A stretch of 64,000 bases of DNA from Christiangramia aestuarii (lineage in GTDB: Bacteria > Bacteroidota > Bacteroidia > Flavobacteriales > Flavobacteriaceae). Both the position numbers and the translations under genes were made by a program. This document shows, piece after piece, positions 1 through 8,261 of the stretch (its first letter is position 1; the number at the start of each line of letters is the position of its first letter). The notes under the pieces were generated by a model. That model made no database searches. It was not told the DNA's origin and worked only from the letters and a program-made list of their open reading frames with translations. The stretch is from positions 372,001-436,000 of the forward strand of contig NZ_VJVW01000003.1 in NCBI RefSeq assembly GCF_009735585.1. Reading direction: 5' to 3'.

Positions 1-678
1 ACTTCAGCAATTTACTGCGACCATGCCATTTTCACGGCCGATAAGAATATCACCAAGGAACTGCAAAGACTTTTCAAGGTTTTGGAGGGTGAATTGATCA
101 TCCCCCGCGAAAAGAACCTGCTTATCTCGCCATTTTCGACCAGGCAGGAATTCATCAAGCTCATTTATAATGAAATTGAGAATGCCCGGGCCGGTAAAAA
201 AGCGCGAATCACGGCCAAAATGAACAGCCTTGAAGATGAAGAAATGATCGAGCTTCTATATAAGGCAAGTGATGCCGGCGTTGAAGTACGCATGCTTATT
301 CGAGGATTTACTTCCTTAATTCCAGGCATTAAAGGCTTGAGCGAAAATATTTATATAACCAGCGTGGTAGACCGCTTTCTGGAACATGGGCGAATCTATC
401 TTTTCGAAAACGGAGGTGACGAAAAAATGTTCTTTGGTAGTGCCGACTGGATGAACCGAAACCTGGATCGCAGGATCGAGGTGGTAGCGCCGGTGCTCGA
501 TGAAGACATTAAAAAGGAATTCAAGGAGATCCTGAATATTCAGCTTAACGACAATGTAAAAGCGAGAATACAGGATGCTGAAGAATCTAACAGCTACGTA
601 GAGAAAAAAGAAGGAGAGAAAGATATACGTTCGCAATACGAGATCTATAATTATTTAAAGGAAAAACATTCGTCATGA
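1..678 (+). CDS. ppk1: Polyphosphate kinase 1, C-terminal part (5' end outside window)
   Basis: The reading frame is open from base 1 and ends at TGA 676-678, giving the last 225 residues of a protein of about 690. PPK1 is a membrane-associated enzyme that reversibly transfers the terminal phosphate of ATP to polyphosphate. The fragment covers the two phospholipase-D-like C-terminal domains. It shows the FTADKNITKE segment, the KMNSLEDEEMI strand-helix, the SENIYITSVVDRFLEHGRI stretch and the GSADWMNRNLDRRIEV block, all typical of PPK1. The stop overlaps the next start as ATGA, so the two genes are probably translationally coupled. The family call is firm; the N-terminal and catalytic histidine regions cannot be seen. 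Confidence 0.93.
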   Translation, partial: TSAIYCDHAIFTADKNITKELQRLFKVLEGELIIPREKNLLISPFSTRQEFIKLIYNEIENARAGKKARITAKMNSLEDEEMIELLYKASDAGVEVRMLIRGFTSLIPGIKGLSENIYITSVVDRFLEHGRIYLFENGGDEKMFFGSADWMNRNLDRRIEVVAPVLDEDIKKEFKEILNIQLNDNVKARIQDAEESNSYVEKKEGEKDIRSQYEIYNYLKEKHSS

Positions 679-1526
679 AAACGATCAAGGTAGCCGGGGT
701 GCCCGAGCATTTCAACATGCCCTGGCATATTTGCATAGAAAATGAAAGCTTTAAAAATGGAGGTATCGAGGTTAACTGGAAGGACGTTCCCGAAGGTACC
801 GGCGCCATGTGCAAGGCTCTCCGGGCTGGCGAGATCGATGTAGCGGTAATTCTTACTGAAGGTGTCACCAGGGATATCATCAATGGCAATAAAAGCAAAA
901 TAATCCAGGAATATATTGGCAGCCCGCTTATATGGGGAATTCATGTTGCTGCAAAATCTCCTTACAAAAATGTTCAGGATCTTGAAGGAACCAAAGCCGC
1001 CATTAGCAGAGAAGGCAGTGGCTCTCACCTAATGGCTTACGTTAACGCCCAGCACAGGAACTGGAACCTGGATGAACTTAGATTCGAGATCGTTCATAAT
1101 CTTGATGGTGCTGTGGAAGCCCTAACTAACGATAGGGCGCAGTATTTTATGTGGGAGCATTTCACCACCAAACCACTGGTAGACGATAATACCTTCAGGC
1201 TGGTGGCCGACTGCCCTACTCCCTGGCCCTGTTTCGTTATTGCCGCACGGGAGGAATTCATTCAGGAAAATCCTGAAGCCTTGCAAAAAATGCTCAAGGT
1301 GCTGAATGCTGAAACTCGGGATTTCAAATTGAAAAAGAATATCGACCAAAAGCTTTCAGAAGGTTATGGCCAAAAACTCGAGGATATACGAAAGTGGCTT
1401 GACCTTACCCGATGGAGTCAGCAGCAGATCAGTGAAAACGAAATGGAGAACGTTCAAAAAAACCTTGCAATGCTCAACCTTATTGAGGAGAAAAAAGCTT
1501 TCAATGAGCTTACCCATTCTTTTTAA
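675..1526 (+). CDS. Substrate-binding-domain protein without signal peptide
   Basis: A 283-residue protein resembling the periplasmic-binding fold of the TauA/NMT1 (nitrate/sulfonate/thiamine precursor) group. It has a GAMCKALRAGEIDVAVILTEG segment broken by short linkers, an 'EGTKAAISREGSGSHLMAY' hinge-like stretch and a bilobal length. The N terminus begins directly with the first beta strand (MKTIKVAGVPEHFN), with no hydrophobic signal and no lipobox, so it is predicted cytoplasmic. No ABC permease or ATPase gene lies nearby. The start ATG overlaps the ppk1 stop (ATGA), implying co-expression with polyphosphate kinase. The ligand is unknown. It may act as a cytosolic ligand sensor or an unusual enzyme of the fold. 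Confidence 0.7.
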   Translation: MKTIKVAGVPEHFNMPWHICIENESFKNGGIEVNWKDVPEGTGAMCKALRAGEIDVAVILTEGVTRDIINGNKSKIIQEYIGSPLIWGIHVAAKSPYKNVQDLEGTKAAISREGSGSHLMAYVNAQHRNWNLDELRFEIVHNLDGAVEALTNDRAQYFMWEHFTTKPLVDDNTFRLVADCPTPWPCFVIAAREEFIQENPEALQKMLKVLNAETRDFKLKKNIDQKLSEGYGQKLEDIRKWLDLTRWSQQQISENEMENVQKNLAMLNLIEEKKAFNELTHSF

Positions 1527-1579
1527 TTTTCCTTCGGCTTCTAATCTTAAATTCAGAACCGCATCAAGCCGATAAATCG

Positions 1580-1587
1580 TATCTTTG
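1580..1587 (+). promoter_or_regulatory. Possible Bacteroidota -7 element
   Basis: TATCTTTG fits the TAnnTTTG -7 consensus of Bacteroidota and lies about 125 bases before the ATG at 1714. No convincing TTG -33 element is seen at the right distance, so this is tentative. Confidence 0.35.
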
Positions 1588-1713
1588 TATTTATTGATCC
1601 TCAAGGTTTTAATACCTGAATTGCCTTTTGCGCAATCCCCCCTCTATTTTGATATATAGAATTTCAGTTGATACCGCCTGATTTTTAATTCAATTTTGGC
1701 AAAGAAAGGGAAC

Positions 1714-3345
1714 ATGAAAGCGCGATTACTAATTTTAAGTTTGATCCTAATATTCTTCAGCAGTCCAGCGGAAGCACAGATCTTAAAGAAACTAAAGAAG
1801 GAAGTTGAAAAGACCAGTGAAAGGGTGATCCTCAAAAAGACCGAGGAGAAAACCGAAAAAACGGTCAGCAGCGCCTTTGACAGTGTTGTAAAACCACAAG
1901 CTCAGAACAACACAACTCCGGGAAACAGACCTGCTTCTAAAAGCTCCAATCCTGCAAAAAGCATCAATACCGAAGCCAAGAGAGCCTTCTACACCTCAGA
2001 CGTCATAGTAAAAACTTCAGATTCTGTCGGGAAAGGCAGTTCATATTATTTTGACAGTGATGAACTTGCCGCACGCGGTGAAGCTCCAGATTCCAAAGGA
2101 ACCATTTATATAGATAGCGAAGGATTCAATTATGCCTATAATGAAGGAGAAGGTCGCTGGGAAAAGACCGGGCTCATGAGCTCAGACGCTATGGCCTTTA
2201 TGATGCCAGCTATGTCTATGGGAATTATAAAACTTCCTGTTGGACCAACTATGGATGCGGCAGAAAAACTTAAAGAACAGGGCCTGAATATGAACACCTT
2301 CCAGATCGTGGAATGGGCCTTTATTTATAAGCCTGAACATTTTAGAAACGGCGATTACCAGGAAACCACTGCTCCCTGTCCGGATGGTGGAACCTGCCCT
2401 AAATTTCTATACACCAATCCAGAAAACAAAGGTTCCTGGGTACTTTTCGATAGCCAGGACCGTATTTCTGAGGTCTATGCGAAGGTAGACAGTCAACAGG
2501 CGCAGGGAACTGGAAACTATAAGTTCTCTTACGAACCTGTATCGGTAAGTGTACCAGAGGCGGTTGAAGTAAAAATGCCTTTCCAGGATCTGTTCATGGC
2601 CGGTGCCGACGCTACTCCACCTGGTGGAAATAACAGGTCACAGGGAAATGACATGGGTAATGATCCTGTTTACAATAAATCCATGCCTTCAAACGCCAGA
2701 AAAAACAATGTCGCCGCAGGAAATCTGCCAGCTACTTACGATTTCGATTGGGAGTACCAACTAAAAATGGAAATGCCAAACCAGAAACAGGATGCGCTGG
2801 ATCTAATATTCCTTCTAAAAAAGAACTCAAATTACCAGGGCATCAAAATGAAGATGGAAAAATCTGATGAAGCTACCATGGTTTTCGATTCAAACATTAA
2901 TGCCCTGGTCATGTTCATGCAATCTGGTAATAATAAGATCCTTCAGATCCATTCTATGCAGGATGAGCAAAGCCAGGCCGATCTGGCCGATCTAAAAATA
3001 CGCGAGCTCCCCGATAAAACCATTATCGGTTATAAGAGCAAAGGGGTAGAACTTGAAAATAACGAATATATCGCCCAGGTATATCATACTTCAGAAGCAC
3101 CAATAGAAATGAGCACTCTCTTCAATTCGTCCGGCTCTATGGGTAAGAACCTTCCTAATATTGATCCAGGCCTCATCAAACGATTTTCAGAAGGATTAGT
3201 GACCGAGATGCATTACACCGACAAAAAGAATTCGAAGAATAGTGTCCTGCTAACGGCGCAATCATTAAACCAGATAAAAAACTCGATAAATACTGCTGAG
3301 TACCAGAACATGAGTTTTATGGGGCAGTTAAAATCCAAGAACTAA
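1714..3345 (+). CDS. Secreted DUF4412-like protein
   Basis: A 543-residue exported protein counted from ATG 1714. An in-frame TTG lies 18 bases upstream (1696), but ATG 1714 gives a clean signal peptide: MKAR, a hydrophobic core LLILSLILIFF, then AEA-Q. After it comes a lysine/glutamate-rich charged helix of about 45 residues and a Ser/Pro/Asn linker. The body has two similar beta-rich regions, one near residues 90-300 and another near 340-540. The second (DFDWEYQLKMEM, then an MVFDSNINALVMFM strand pair) resembles DUF4412 proteins of Bacteroidota, which are predicted periplasmic or surface proteins. No catalytic motif is recognised. It is a single gene with its own spacing on both sides. Function unknown. 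Confidence 0.7.
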   Translation: MKARLLILSLILIFFSSPAEAQILKKLKKEVEKTSERVILKKTEEKTEKTVSSAFDSVVKPQAQNNTTPGNRPASKSSNPAKSINTEAKRAFYTSDVIVKTSDSVGKGSSYYFDSDELAARGEAPDSKGTIYIDSEGFNYAYNEGEGRWEKTGLMSSDAMAFMMPAMSMGIIKLPVGPTMDAAEKLKEQGLNMNTFQIVEWAFIYKPEHFRNGDYQETTAPCPDGGTCPKFLYTNPENKGSWVLFDSQDRISEVYAKVDSQQAQGTGNYKFSYEPVSVSVPEAVEVKMPFQDLFMAGADATPPGGNNRSQGNDMGNDPVYNKSMPSNARKNNVAAGNLPATYDFDWEYQLKMEMPNQKQDALDLIFLLKKNSNYQGIKMKMEKSDEATMVFDSNINALVMFMQSGNNKILQIHSMQDEQSQADLADLKIRELPDKTIIGYKSKGVELENNEYIAQVYHTSEAPIEMSTLFNSSGSMGKNLPNIDPGLIKRFSEGLVTEMHYTDKKNSKNSVLLTAQSLNQIKNSINTAEYQNMSFMGQLKSKN

Positions 3346-3714
3346 AATCTCCCATGAAGACTTTGCAAATTTATTTTCAGTACTTTACATATGGGTCAAT
3401 AATAAGATCTCCCCGTAATAATTTGCTTTTTTTCCTTTATATCATTAAATTATTGTGTTGGCGAATGAAATTAAACTCATGAATTTTGATTGTAATTAAA
3501 ATTTGAAAGTTTTAGAATCTCTAGACATTTGATCTAACCTATTTTTTACTGTCCCTAAATTCAGTTCAGGCCCCATTACCCTATAATATATCGCAAGCAA
3601 ATAAAATCTACCGATTAAACTTTTCATTTGCACGTTATTCATTTAAACCAAAACTATGTTCTAAACCTTCATGCTGGGTAATTGTATTAATAATTAACCA
3701 AAAATATACTCATT
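3346..3714. other. AT-rich intergenic region without a recognised gene
   Basis: This gap of 369 bases lies between two plus-strand genes. It is strongly AT-rich with many stops on both strands. No RNA gene, no exact TAnnTTTG element and no strong terminator hairpin were recognised. It presumably carries the promoter and a long leader of the following lipoprotein gene. Confidence 0.5.
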
Positions 3715-4890
3715 ATGAAGATTTTAAAATCCAAACATCAAAAATTAAGATGGATGGCTTTTCTATGCCTTTCCTTTGCGATCATATTAGGTTGCGAAAA
3801 AGAACCGACGAGGCTGATCCAGGAAACCAGTGACCTATCTGCTAAAAAAACTGAATCAACCGGATCTTACGAATTTCCTGGAAGTATCGTTTTTGATATT
3901 TCTACAACCCCAGACGGAAGTATTATGCTGGGAGTAAATGAGTTTTCGGGGAACCGAAGCATCAAGCTTATCAAGAACGGGAAGATTTCCACGATGATCG
4001 GGCTCGATACCGAAACCAACATTCAGGGTATTGAATCCATTGGCGCAGGAAATGCTTTTTTTACCACTGCAGGAACCGACCTAGCTCAGAATGGTGAATT
4101 GTATCGCGCTTCCAAAGGGAATGTTCGTATGGTAGCCGACCTGGCGAGATTTGAACGAGAAAATGATCCCGATGCCTTTGAAGGAACCCAATGGAAAAAC
4201 CAGGCTTGCGAGGAATATGAAGGCTTCAGCGAAGGGCCTCAAAACAACCCCTATAAGTTAAGTGCTTTTGATGGCGAAACCGTGCTGGTAGCAGATGCGG
4301 CAGGTAATACAATCCTACAGGCCACCACCGAAGGTGAGATAGACTGGAAGGCAATTATAACTCCTCCGGTAGAAGACGGGGAATATAAACTGTTTTTTAC
4401 GCGTGGTGAACTCAATTGTTATGTACAGCCGGTACCCACATCGGTTGCTATATCTGAAGACGGTTATGTATACGTAGGAGAACTGACTGGAGAAGTTGAC
4501 GGAGATCTACCTATCGGCCTATCCCGTGTTTGGAAATTTCCAGCAGATGCCAATAACCTGGTATGTTCAGAAATTGAAGGTTCTGCAGAATGTTATGTTC
4601 TTATAGACGGACTAACTTCGGTAATTGATGTCGAGATTGGCCCTGACGGATTGCTTTATGTGGTAGAATTTGATGAAAACAGCTGGATCTCTTCTGTGGC
4701 TCCAACAGTTCCGGCCGCTGGTGGTACTATTTCGGCCTATGATCCGGATACGGGCGAACTTGTTAACGAAGTAGCCTCAGGACTGGTTTATCCCGGAGCG
4801 ATAACCTTCGATAAAAAAGGCAATCTTTGGGTGCTTGAAAATAAGCTGTTCGCAGGAGGAAGTGCAGAAGTCAGGATGCTTGAAATGTAA
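3715..4890 (+). CDS. ScyD/ScyE-like beta-propeller lipoprotein
   Basis: A 391-residue lipoprotein with a basic N terminus, a hydrophobic segment and a lipobox ending at Cys27 (IILGC). The mature part looks like a propeller of repeated 'xxDGxxYVxE' blades, for example EDGYVYVGELTGE near residues 245-257 and GPDGLLYVVEFDE near 305-320. It also has the 'GLSRVWKF' and 'VYPGAITFDKKGNLWVLE' segments seen in ScyD/ScyE-family proteins. The family is named for cyanobacterial scytonemin genes but is widespread in Bacteroidota as secreted or lipid-anchored proteins of unknown role. No scytonemin genes are near. It is a single-gene transcript closed by the hairpin at 4914-4938. Confidence 0.8.
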   Translation: MKILKSKHQKLRWMAFLCLSFAIILGCEKEPTRLIQETSDLSAKKTESTGSYEFPGSIVFDISTTPDGSIMLGVNEFSGNRSIKLIKNGKISTMIGLDTETNIQGIESIGAGNAFFTTAGTDLAQNGELYRASKGNVRMVADLARFERENDPDAFEGTQWKNQACEEYEGFSEGPQNNPYKLSAFDGETVLVADAAGNTILQATTEGEIDWKAIITPPVEDGEYKLFFTRGELNCYVQPVPTSVAISEDGYVYVGELTGEVDGDLPIGLSRVWKFPADANNLVCSEIEGSAECYVLIDGLTSVIDVEIGPDGLLYVVEFDENSWISSVAPTVPAAGGTISAYDPDTGELVNEVASGLVYPGAITFDKKGNLWVLENKLFAGGSAEVRMLEM

Positions 4891-4913
4891 TATTTCAGTT
4901 TTATGAATCTAGA

Positions 4914-4938
4914 AAAGACCGGTTAATAGCCGGTCTTT
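4914..4938. terminator. Bidirectional terminator hairpin
   Basis: The perfect 9-bp stem AAAGACCGG / CCGGTCTTT with a 7-base loop lies between the convergent lipoprotein gene and ung. T-rich sequence follows on the plus side and A-rich sequence precedes it, so it can serve both directions. Confidence 0.85.
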
Positions 4939-4943
4939 CTTTA

Positions 4944-5609
4944 TCACCAATTTATTTCTTTTCTCCCATGCTGCTTTAAATATTCATTCGCTTTACTAAA
5001 GTGTTTATTCCCGAACCAGTATCCGCGGTTTGCGCTTAATGGAGAAGGATGACCACTGGTCAGTATCAGGTGTTTTGAAGCATCGATCAATTTAATTTTT
5101 TTCTTGGCATAACCACCCCAAAGCATAAATACCACGTTCTCTTTATGCTCAGAGATCAGCTTTATCACCCGGTCGGTAAAGGTTTCCCAACCTTTTTTCT
5201 GATGTGATCCTGCCTGATGAGCTCTAACCGTTAAGGTAGCATTCAGCAATAATACTCCCTGGTCTGCCCATCTTTGAAGATTCCCGGATTCTGGCAATGG
5301 CTTATCCAGGTCATTTTCGATCTCTTTGAAAATATTGATCAGCGAGGGCGGAAATTGGATCCCGTCCTTTACTGAAAAGCAAAGTCCGTTGGCCTGTCCA
5401 TTCCCATGATACGGGTCCTGGCCAAGGATGACTACCCTGGTTTCCTCGAAAACCGAATGATCGAAAGCCGCGAATATTTCAGGTCCCGGCGGAAAGCATT
5501 TATGTTCAGAATATTCATCTTTTACGAAATCGATAAGTTTCTTGAAGTAATCCTTTTCGAATTCTGGTTTCAGTTCACTTTTCCAGCTGGGGTGTATTCT
5601 TACGTTCAT
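4944..5609 (-). CDS. ung: Uracil-DNA glycosylase (family 1)
   Basis: A 221-residue protein that excises uracil from DNA as the first step of base excision repair. The water-activating motif GQDPYHG carries the catalytic Asp at residue 65. The uracil-binding segment GLCFSV, the VFMLWGGYAKKK strand and the minor-groove/intercalation loop HPSPLSANRGYW near residue 187 are all present. Length and motif order match bacterial family-1 UDG. The gene is transcribed alone, divergent from mutS2 across a 47-base gap, and ends at the shared hairpin 4914-4938. Confidence 0.97.
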   Translation of the reverse strand: MNVRIHPSWKSELKPEFEKDYFKKLIDFVKDEYSEHKCFPPGPEIFAAFDHSVFEETRVVILGQDPYHGNGQANGLCFSVKDGIQFPPSLINIFKEIENDLDKPLPESGNLQRWADQGVLLLNATLTVRAHQAGSHQKKGWETFTDRVIKLISEHKENVVFMLWGGYAKKKIKLIDASKHLILTSGHPSPLSANRGYWFGNKHFSKANEYLKQHGRKEINW

Positions 5610-5619
5610 GAGAATTAAG

Positions 5620-5627
5620 TAACTTTG
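5620..5627 (+). promoter_or_regulatory. Probable -7 promoter element of mutS2
   Basis: TAACTTTG matches TAnnTTTG exactly, 29 bases before the mutS2 ATG in the ung-mutS2 divergent gap. The -33 region overlaps the start of ung and has no clear TTG. Confidence 0.55.
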
Positions 5628-5656
5628 CAGAGCCTCAAAAGTAGGGAAAAATTGAT

Positions 5657-7840
5657 ATGATAAAAATTAGTTCCAGGAGTCTTGAAGATCTTGAGTTTCC
5701 GGTAGTATGTGAGCAGATCAGCGAATTATGCATTACCGGGCAGGGAAAAGAAAAAGCTCTTGCCATTCAACCTTATCCAAATTATAAAAAAACCGTATTC
5801 GGTCTAAACCAGACTAATGAATACTTCAATTCAAAGACCCAGGATCAGCCTATCCCGAATCACGGCTTCGATTCCATTCAGTCAGAAATTAAATTACTGG
5901 GCATTGAAGGTTCTCTCATCGAGATCTCTGGCTTCCGAAAGATATCCGCTATCACCGAAACCGTAAATACACATTTAAAATATTTCCGGAAATACAGCGA
6001 AGCCTACCCGGCGCTTTCAGAAACGGTGTCTCATATCGAATTCGATACGAGTCTTACCGATAAGATCAACGGCGTGATAGATCGTTTTGGGGAAATGAAA
6101 GATGATGCCTCTCCCCTGCTTCAGGATTTAAGGCGCTCCATCAATTCAGTGAGAGGAAAGATAAATTCGAGCTTTAATTCAGCCTTATCTGCCTACAATT
6201 CCTACGGATACCTGGACGAAATAAAGGAAAGTGTGGTCGAGAATGTACGTGTTCTCGCGGTGAAAGCCATGCATCGTCGTAAAGTGAAAGGCGGAATAAT
6301 GGGCAATTCCAAGACCGGAAGTATCGTATATATACAACCCGAAGCCACCTTTAAATTCACGCGCGAGCTGAATAACCTTGAATATGAAGAAAAGGAAGAG
6401 GTTAAACGTATTTTAAAGGAACTTACCGAGTTCACCCGGCCTTACCGTGAAATTCTGATAGAATACCAGGATCTTTTGAGCGATATGGATGTGATCGCAG
6501 CCAAATCGAAGTATGCCGAAAAGATCAACGGAATTTTGCCTAAGATCACCCGCGAACGGGAATTGCATTTGAAAGATGCTTATCATCCCCTGCTCTATTT
6601 GAATAACAAGAAGAAAGGTGAAAAGACTTTTCCGCAGAGCATAGAACTGATGCCGAACAATCGCATCATGGTCATCTCCGGTCCTAATGCCGGAGGAAAA
6701 AGTATTACGCTTAAAACGGTAGGATTGCTGCAGGTAATGGTTCAAAGCGGGATTCTGATCCCTGTTCACGAATATAGCCGCATGTGCCTGTTCAAAAAAG
6801 TTCTAACCGATATCGGGGATAACCAGTCCATTGAAAATCATCTGAGTACCTACAGCTACAGGCTGAAGAACATGAATTATTTCCTTCGGAAATGTGACGA
6901 CAAAACGCTTTTCCTTATCGATGAATTCGGGACGGGTAGTGACCCTGAACTGGGTGGCGCGCTGGCCGAAACATTCCTCGAAGTTTTCTATGAAAAAGGT
7001 TCCTACGGAATCCTGACCACGCATTACGCAAACCTGAAAAAGCTGGCCAATGAATTGCCAGATATGAGCAATGCGAACATGATGTTCGATAATAAGACGC
7101 TGGAACCGGTGTATAAACTCCAGGTAGGTGAAGCAGGAAGTTCATTTACTTTCGAGGTGGCCCAGAAAAATGGTATTCCCTACAGCCTTATCAACCGCTC
7201 TAAAAAGAAAGTGGAACGAGGTAAGATCAGGTTCGACAGAAGTATCGCCAAGCTTCAGAAGGAACGTTCAGAATTAAGAAAAACCACCGATTCCTTAAAG
7301 ACCAAGGAAGAAAAAGCGGCTGAACAAAAAGAAAAACTAGAAGAAATCAATAACAGGGTTCAGCAAAAATTGGAGAGCTACCAGGAGCTTTACGATGCCA
7401 ACCAGAGACTGATTTATCTTGGACAGAAGGTGAACGATATGAGCGAGAAATATTTCACCAACAAGAAGAAAAAAGAACTTATTGGTGAATTCCTGAAAAT
7501 GGTGGAGATCGAAAACTCCAAGCGTAAAAAGGAGGATCTCAAGAAACAAAAAGCGAAAAAGGCGCAGGAGAGAAAACTGAAACAGGAAGTTCAGAAAAAG
7601 ATACAGCCTATTCGCGAAAAGAAAAAAGCCGAGAAAAAGAAGGAAGAACAGATCAAAAAGGCCGAAGCCAACAAACCAAAGGCAAATCTGAAAGTTGGCG
7701 ACCGGGTACGGCTGGAAGACAGTAAATCTGTCGGCTCTATAGATACCATTGAAAAAGGAAAAGCTATTGTGAACTACGGAATGTTCACGACTTCCGTATC
7801 TTTGGATCAGCTGGAACTGGTACAGGCAGCTAAAAAATAA
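5657..7840 (+). CDS. mutS2: MutS2-family ATPase lacking the Smr domain
   Basis: A 727-residue MutS2-type protein. It has the helical core/lever region (residues 1-330), Walker A GPNAGGKSIT near 341-350, Walker B LIDEFGTGSDPE near 419, and the TTHYANLKKLA switch. A long Lys/Glu-rich coiled coil follows near 515-670, and then a KOW-like barrel (KVGDRVRLEDS) ends the protein. Canonical MutS2 is about 780 residues with a C-terminal Smr nuclease domain. Here the chain stops just after the KOW segment, so the endonuclease part is absent. The remaining parts would bind branched DNA or collided ribosomes in an ATP-dependent way. The DCC gene starts 4 bases downstream, so the two are probably co-transcribed. 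Confidence 0.9.
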   Translation: MIKISSRSLEDLEFPVVCEQISELCITGQGKEKALAIQPYPNYKKTVFGLNQTNEYFNSKTQDQPIPNHGFDSIQSEIKLLGIEGSLIEISGFRKISAITETVNTHLKYFRKYSEAYPALSETVSHIEFDTSLTDKINGVIDRFGEMKDDASPLLQDLRRSINSVRGKINSSFNSALSAYNSYGYLDEIKESVVENVRVLAVKAMHRRKVKGGIMGNSKTGSIVYIQPEATFKFTRELNNLEYEEKEEVKRILKELTEFTRPYREILIEYQDLLSDMDVIAAKSKYAEKINGILPKITRERELHLKDAYHPLLYLNNKKKGEKTFPQSIELMPNNRIMVISGPNAGGKSITLKTVGLLQVMVQSGILIPVHEYSRMCLFKKVLTDIGDNQSIENHLSTYSYRLKNMNYFLRKCDDKTLFLIDEFGTGSDPELGGALAETFLEVFYEKGSYGILTTHYANLKKLANELPDMSNANMMFDNKTLEPVYKLQVGEAGSSFTFEVAQKNGIPYSLINRSKKKVERGKIRFDRSIAKLQKERSELRKTTDSLKTKEEKAAEQKEKLEEINNRVQQKLESYQELYDANQRLIYLGQKVNDMSEKYFTNKKKKELIGEFLKMVEIENSKRKKEDLKKQKAKKAQERKLKQEVQKKIQPIREKKKAEKKKEEQIKKAEANKPKANLKVGDRVRLEDSKSVGSIDTIEKGKAIVNYGMFTTSVSLDQLELVQAAKK

Positions 7841-7844
7841 GAAG

Positions 7845-8261
7845 ATGGCTCAATTACCTAAAAATAAAAAGGTCATCCTGTTCGACGGAGTTTGCAATCT
7901 CTGTGACGGGGCGGTGCAGTTTATCATTAAGCATGATAAGAAGGATGTTTTCAGGTATGCCTCGCTGCAAAGTGAGCTGGGAAAAGAACTGGTTGCCGAA
8001 CGCGGTATGGATCCAGATGAGATAGACTCCATTATGCTTATCGAACCAGGAGTAGCTTATTATCGAAAATCGACTGCTGCCCTGGAGATCGCCAGAGATC
8101 TTTCTGGCGGCTATTCATTACTGAAGAATTTCCTTTTTATCCCTGAGGTGATGCGAGACGGCATCTACGACTTTATCGCGAATAACCGCTATAAGTGGTT
8201 CGGGAAGAAGAAACAATGCATGATCCCCACTCCCGAACTAAAAGCTAAATTTTTAGATTAA
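7845..8261 (+). CDS. DCC-family thiol-disulfide oxidoreductase (DUF393)
   Basis: A 138-residue protein of the DCC/YuxK family, named for the N-terminal Asp-x-x-Cys-x-x-Cys pattern. Here FDGVCNLCDG carries Cys17 and Cys20, followed by VQFIIKHDKKDVFRYASLQ. The family is predicted to be thioredoxin-like redox proteins, but the substrate is unknown. It follows mutS2 by 4 bases. Its TAA stop overlaps the stop of the convergent symporter gene by 4 bases (8258-8261), leaving no room for a terminator. Confidence 0.9.
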   Translation: MAQLPKNKKVILFDGVCNLCDGAVQFIIKHDKKDVFRYASLQSELGKELVAERGMDPDEIDSIMLIEPGVAYYRKSTAALEIARDLSGGYSLLKNFLFIPEVMRDGIYDFIANNRYKWFGKKKQCMIPTPELKAKFLD

